Assembly (NCBI GenBank): GCA_900618425.1 | Contig: UZAN01042473.1 | Span: 29,107 to 39,250 of the forward strand | Direction: 5' to 3' | Length of the DNA: 10,144 nucleotides | Origin: Echinostoma caproni | Lineage: Eukaryota > Platyhelminthes > Trematoda > Plagiorchiida > Echinostomatidae | Shown: in pieces, positions 9,201-10,144 of the stretch | How positions within the stretch are numbered: the stretch's first letter is position 1 | Layout: the number at the start of each line of letters is the position of its first letter | The notes under the pieces: generated by a model | Seen by the model: only the letters and a program-made list of their open reading frames with translations | What the model was told of the DNA's origin: nothing | The model's database searches: none | Translations under genes and position numbers: made by a program

Positions 9201-9240
9201 ATATTTGTGCACTAATTTTTATTTTAAATTACACACTGTT
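6233..9240. other. Long stretch without a recognised gene
   Basis: Only short frames occur (under about 90 codons on either strand), and none has a recognisable product. Composition shifts from AT-rich patches to a G-rich/C-tract pair at 6886-6961. Small inverted repeats exist, for example CATGCT/AGCATG near 8367-8382. It is presumably intron or intergenic DNA with decayed repeats that cannot be named by eye. Confidence 0.6.
6886..6961. repeat. G-rich patch followed by a C11 run
   Basis: Three G runs (6886-6890, 6893-6895, 6897-6900) lie about 50 bases before an uninterrupted run of eleven C (6951-6961). The two could pair as an imperfect stem on a single strand. The C run is also a typical site of polymerase slippage, so its length may be inexact. 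Confidence 0.6.
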
Positions 9241-9342
9241 GTGTAAGGAACAGCAGGAAGAGCGAGTCCCATAGTCATAACGAGTTACTGTTCACTCATG
9301 GGAACTGGTAGTCTAAGCCCCGGAACTTGCACCGGTGAACCC

Positions 9343-9373
<31 letters not shown>

Positions 9374-9465
9374 GTTATTGTTATTATTATTATTATTATT
9401 ATCGGCGTGGAATAGATTCCGAGTGACAGCGAAGCTGTCTGCTACCAAAGTTGGGTGGTGGTTCC
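9241..9465 (-). mobile_element. SINE copy B, head lost, with an internal microsatellite
   Basis: The reverse complement aligns with the body of copy A from about base 6030 to 6210. Shared blocks are the CCGGGGCTTAG core (9313-9323 on this strand), GACTATGGG, CTGCTGTTC, and the hairpin GACAGC/GCTGTC (9425-9439). The hairpin stem has A-T where copy A has a G-T pair, so pairing is kept. The two copies end at the same 3' point (9241 here). The tRNA-like head is absent beyond about 9465, which indicates 5' truncation or decay. An ATT array replaces about 20 bases of copy A between CCACGCC and GTTCACC. No target-site duplication was found. Confidence 0.78.
9343..9402. repeat. ATT trinucleotide microsatellite inside SINE copy B
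   Basis: Sixty bases of TAT/ATT repeat, about 20 units, are interrupted only by two A-to-G changes at 9374 and 9380. Its position inside the SINE body is exact: flanking sequence on both sides aligns with copy A. Confidence 0.95.
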
Positions 9466-10144
9466 CGGGCATGTCAAAACTTCGCTACTTGAGGAAGGAA
9501 CGTTGGTTGTGTCACATCTGAGTAAATAGTTTGGCAACAGCATACTGTTTTTGTACAAATGCTATTCCGGACAACCACATGGCATGAAAACGGTTTTAAG
9601 TTTACCCCATTTGTCTCTGTGTTCTCTCCGTGGTCGATTTACCCAGAACATTAAAATTTTCAAACTTTTTCATGCATCACACTTACTCACTGGATTTGTA
9701 CGAGAAACTGGACCAAGCTTGGATGGAACACTGAATACCGCGCATAAAGCCCTAAAAGGAGTGCGAAATGGTTTTAACGCAAATTCATGGATTCTGTCGA
9801 TCACTGTTCAGAGATCTATTATCAACTTCATTAGAGTTCATAAATTCAGCCGTTGTTGTTCTCTAGCGAGTGGGGTCCAGGTATGAGTCAGGATCATAAT
9901 TCACAGAGGAATCATGACCTAGTTATCATTTGTTGTGAGGTCCATTTTAGCAAACTGAAGAATGCGTGTAAGTATAACTTATATTCAGTGATGAGAAAAG
10001 GTTCAATTTGAACAACCCGGAAAGTTGGGCACAGTCTTCGCATAACCTACGGAAAGATATGTAAATGCGCAGTAGGTGAAGTTCCAAAGCAGGGGAGCAT
10101 TTATGACAGGAAACTAATAGTATTATAACTGGACGGAAAAACAA
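9466..10144. other. Right-end stretch without a recognised gene
   Basis: A plus-strand frame at 9551-9886 (111 codons) has no ATG start, only TTG. It shows no family resemblance and no clear splice borders, so I do not call it a gene. The rest has only short frames. Confidence 0.5.

Noticed and set aside
9551..9886. Plus-strand 111-codon ORF
   Set aside because: It starts at TTG. I looked for reverse transcriptase or endonuclease motifs and found none, and no exon borders are clear.

Overview
The window looks like nuclear DNA from an animal. Its open reading frames are split by splice-like signals, it carries a tRNA-derived SINE and microsatellites, and it has long gene-free stretches and no operon structure. 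GC content is moderate (estimated by eye). A parasitic flatworm (digenean fluke other than Schistosoma) is my best guess, but nothing here proves the species. No bacterial, phage, CRISPR or viral gene system was found.

Left third (1-3616): one minus-strand gene, or a tight series of exons, running right to left and off the left edge. The main coding block is 3574 to 1392, about 727 codons. It is broken only by a frame change exactly at an ambiguous base (N at 2921). After an in-frame TAG at 1392-1394 the same frame stays open and looks coding down to a strong splice donor (1160-1165). A further frame of 317 codons then opens at 952 and runs through the left edge. It is easy to miss because it has no stop in the window and only one ATG. 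The predicted protein is long, Ser/Thr/Pro/Arg-rich and probably disordered. It has no domain I recognise, but it carries short motifs (KEN box, LC8-type RGTQT, SxIP-type SSIP) that would fit a microtubule- or spindle-associated scaffold. That role is a hypothesis only.

Middle and right (3617-10144): mostly non-coding, presumably intron or intergenic. The clear features are two diverged copies of one SINE family in opposite orientation. Copy A (5949-6210, plus strand) is near full length. It has a tRNA-like head with box A and box B and is flanked by decayed target-site duplications. Copy B (9241-about 9465, minus strand) has lost the head and holds a 60-base ATT microsatellite at a defined point in its body. 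Minor features are a short GT run, a G-rich patch facing a C11 run, and one weak exon candidate at 3869-4111.
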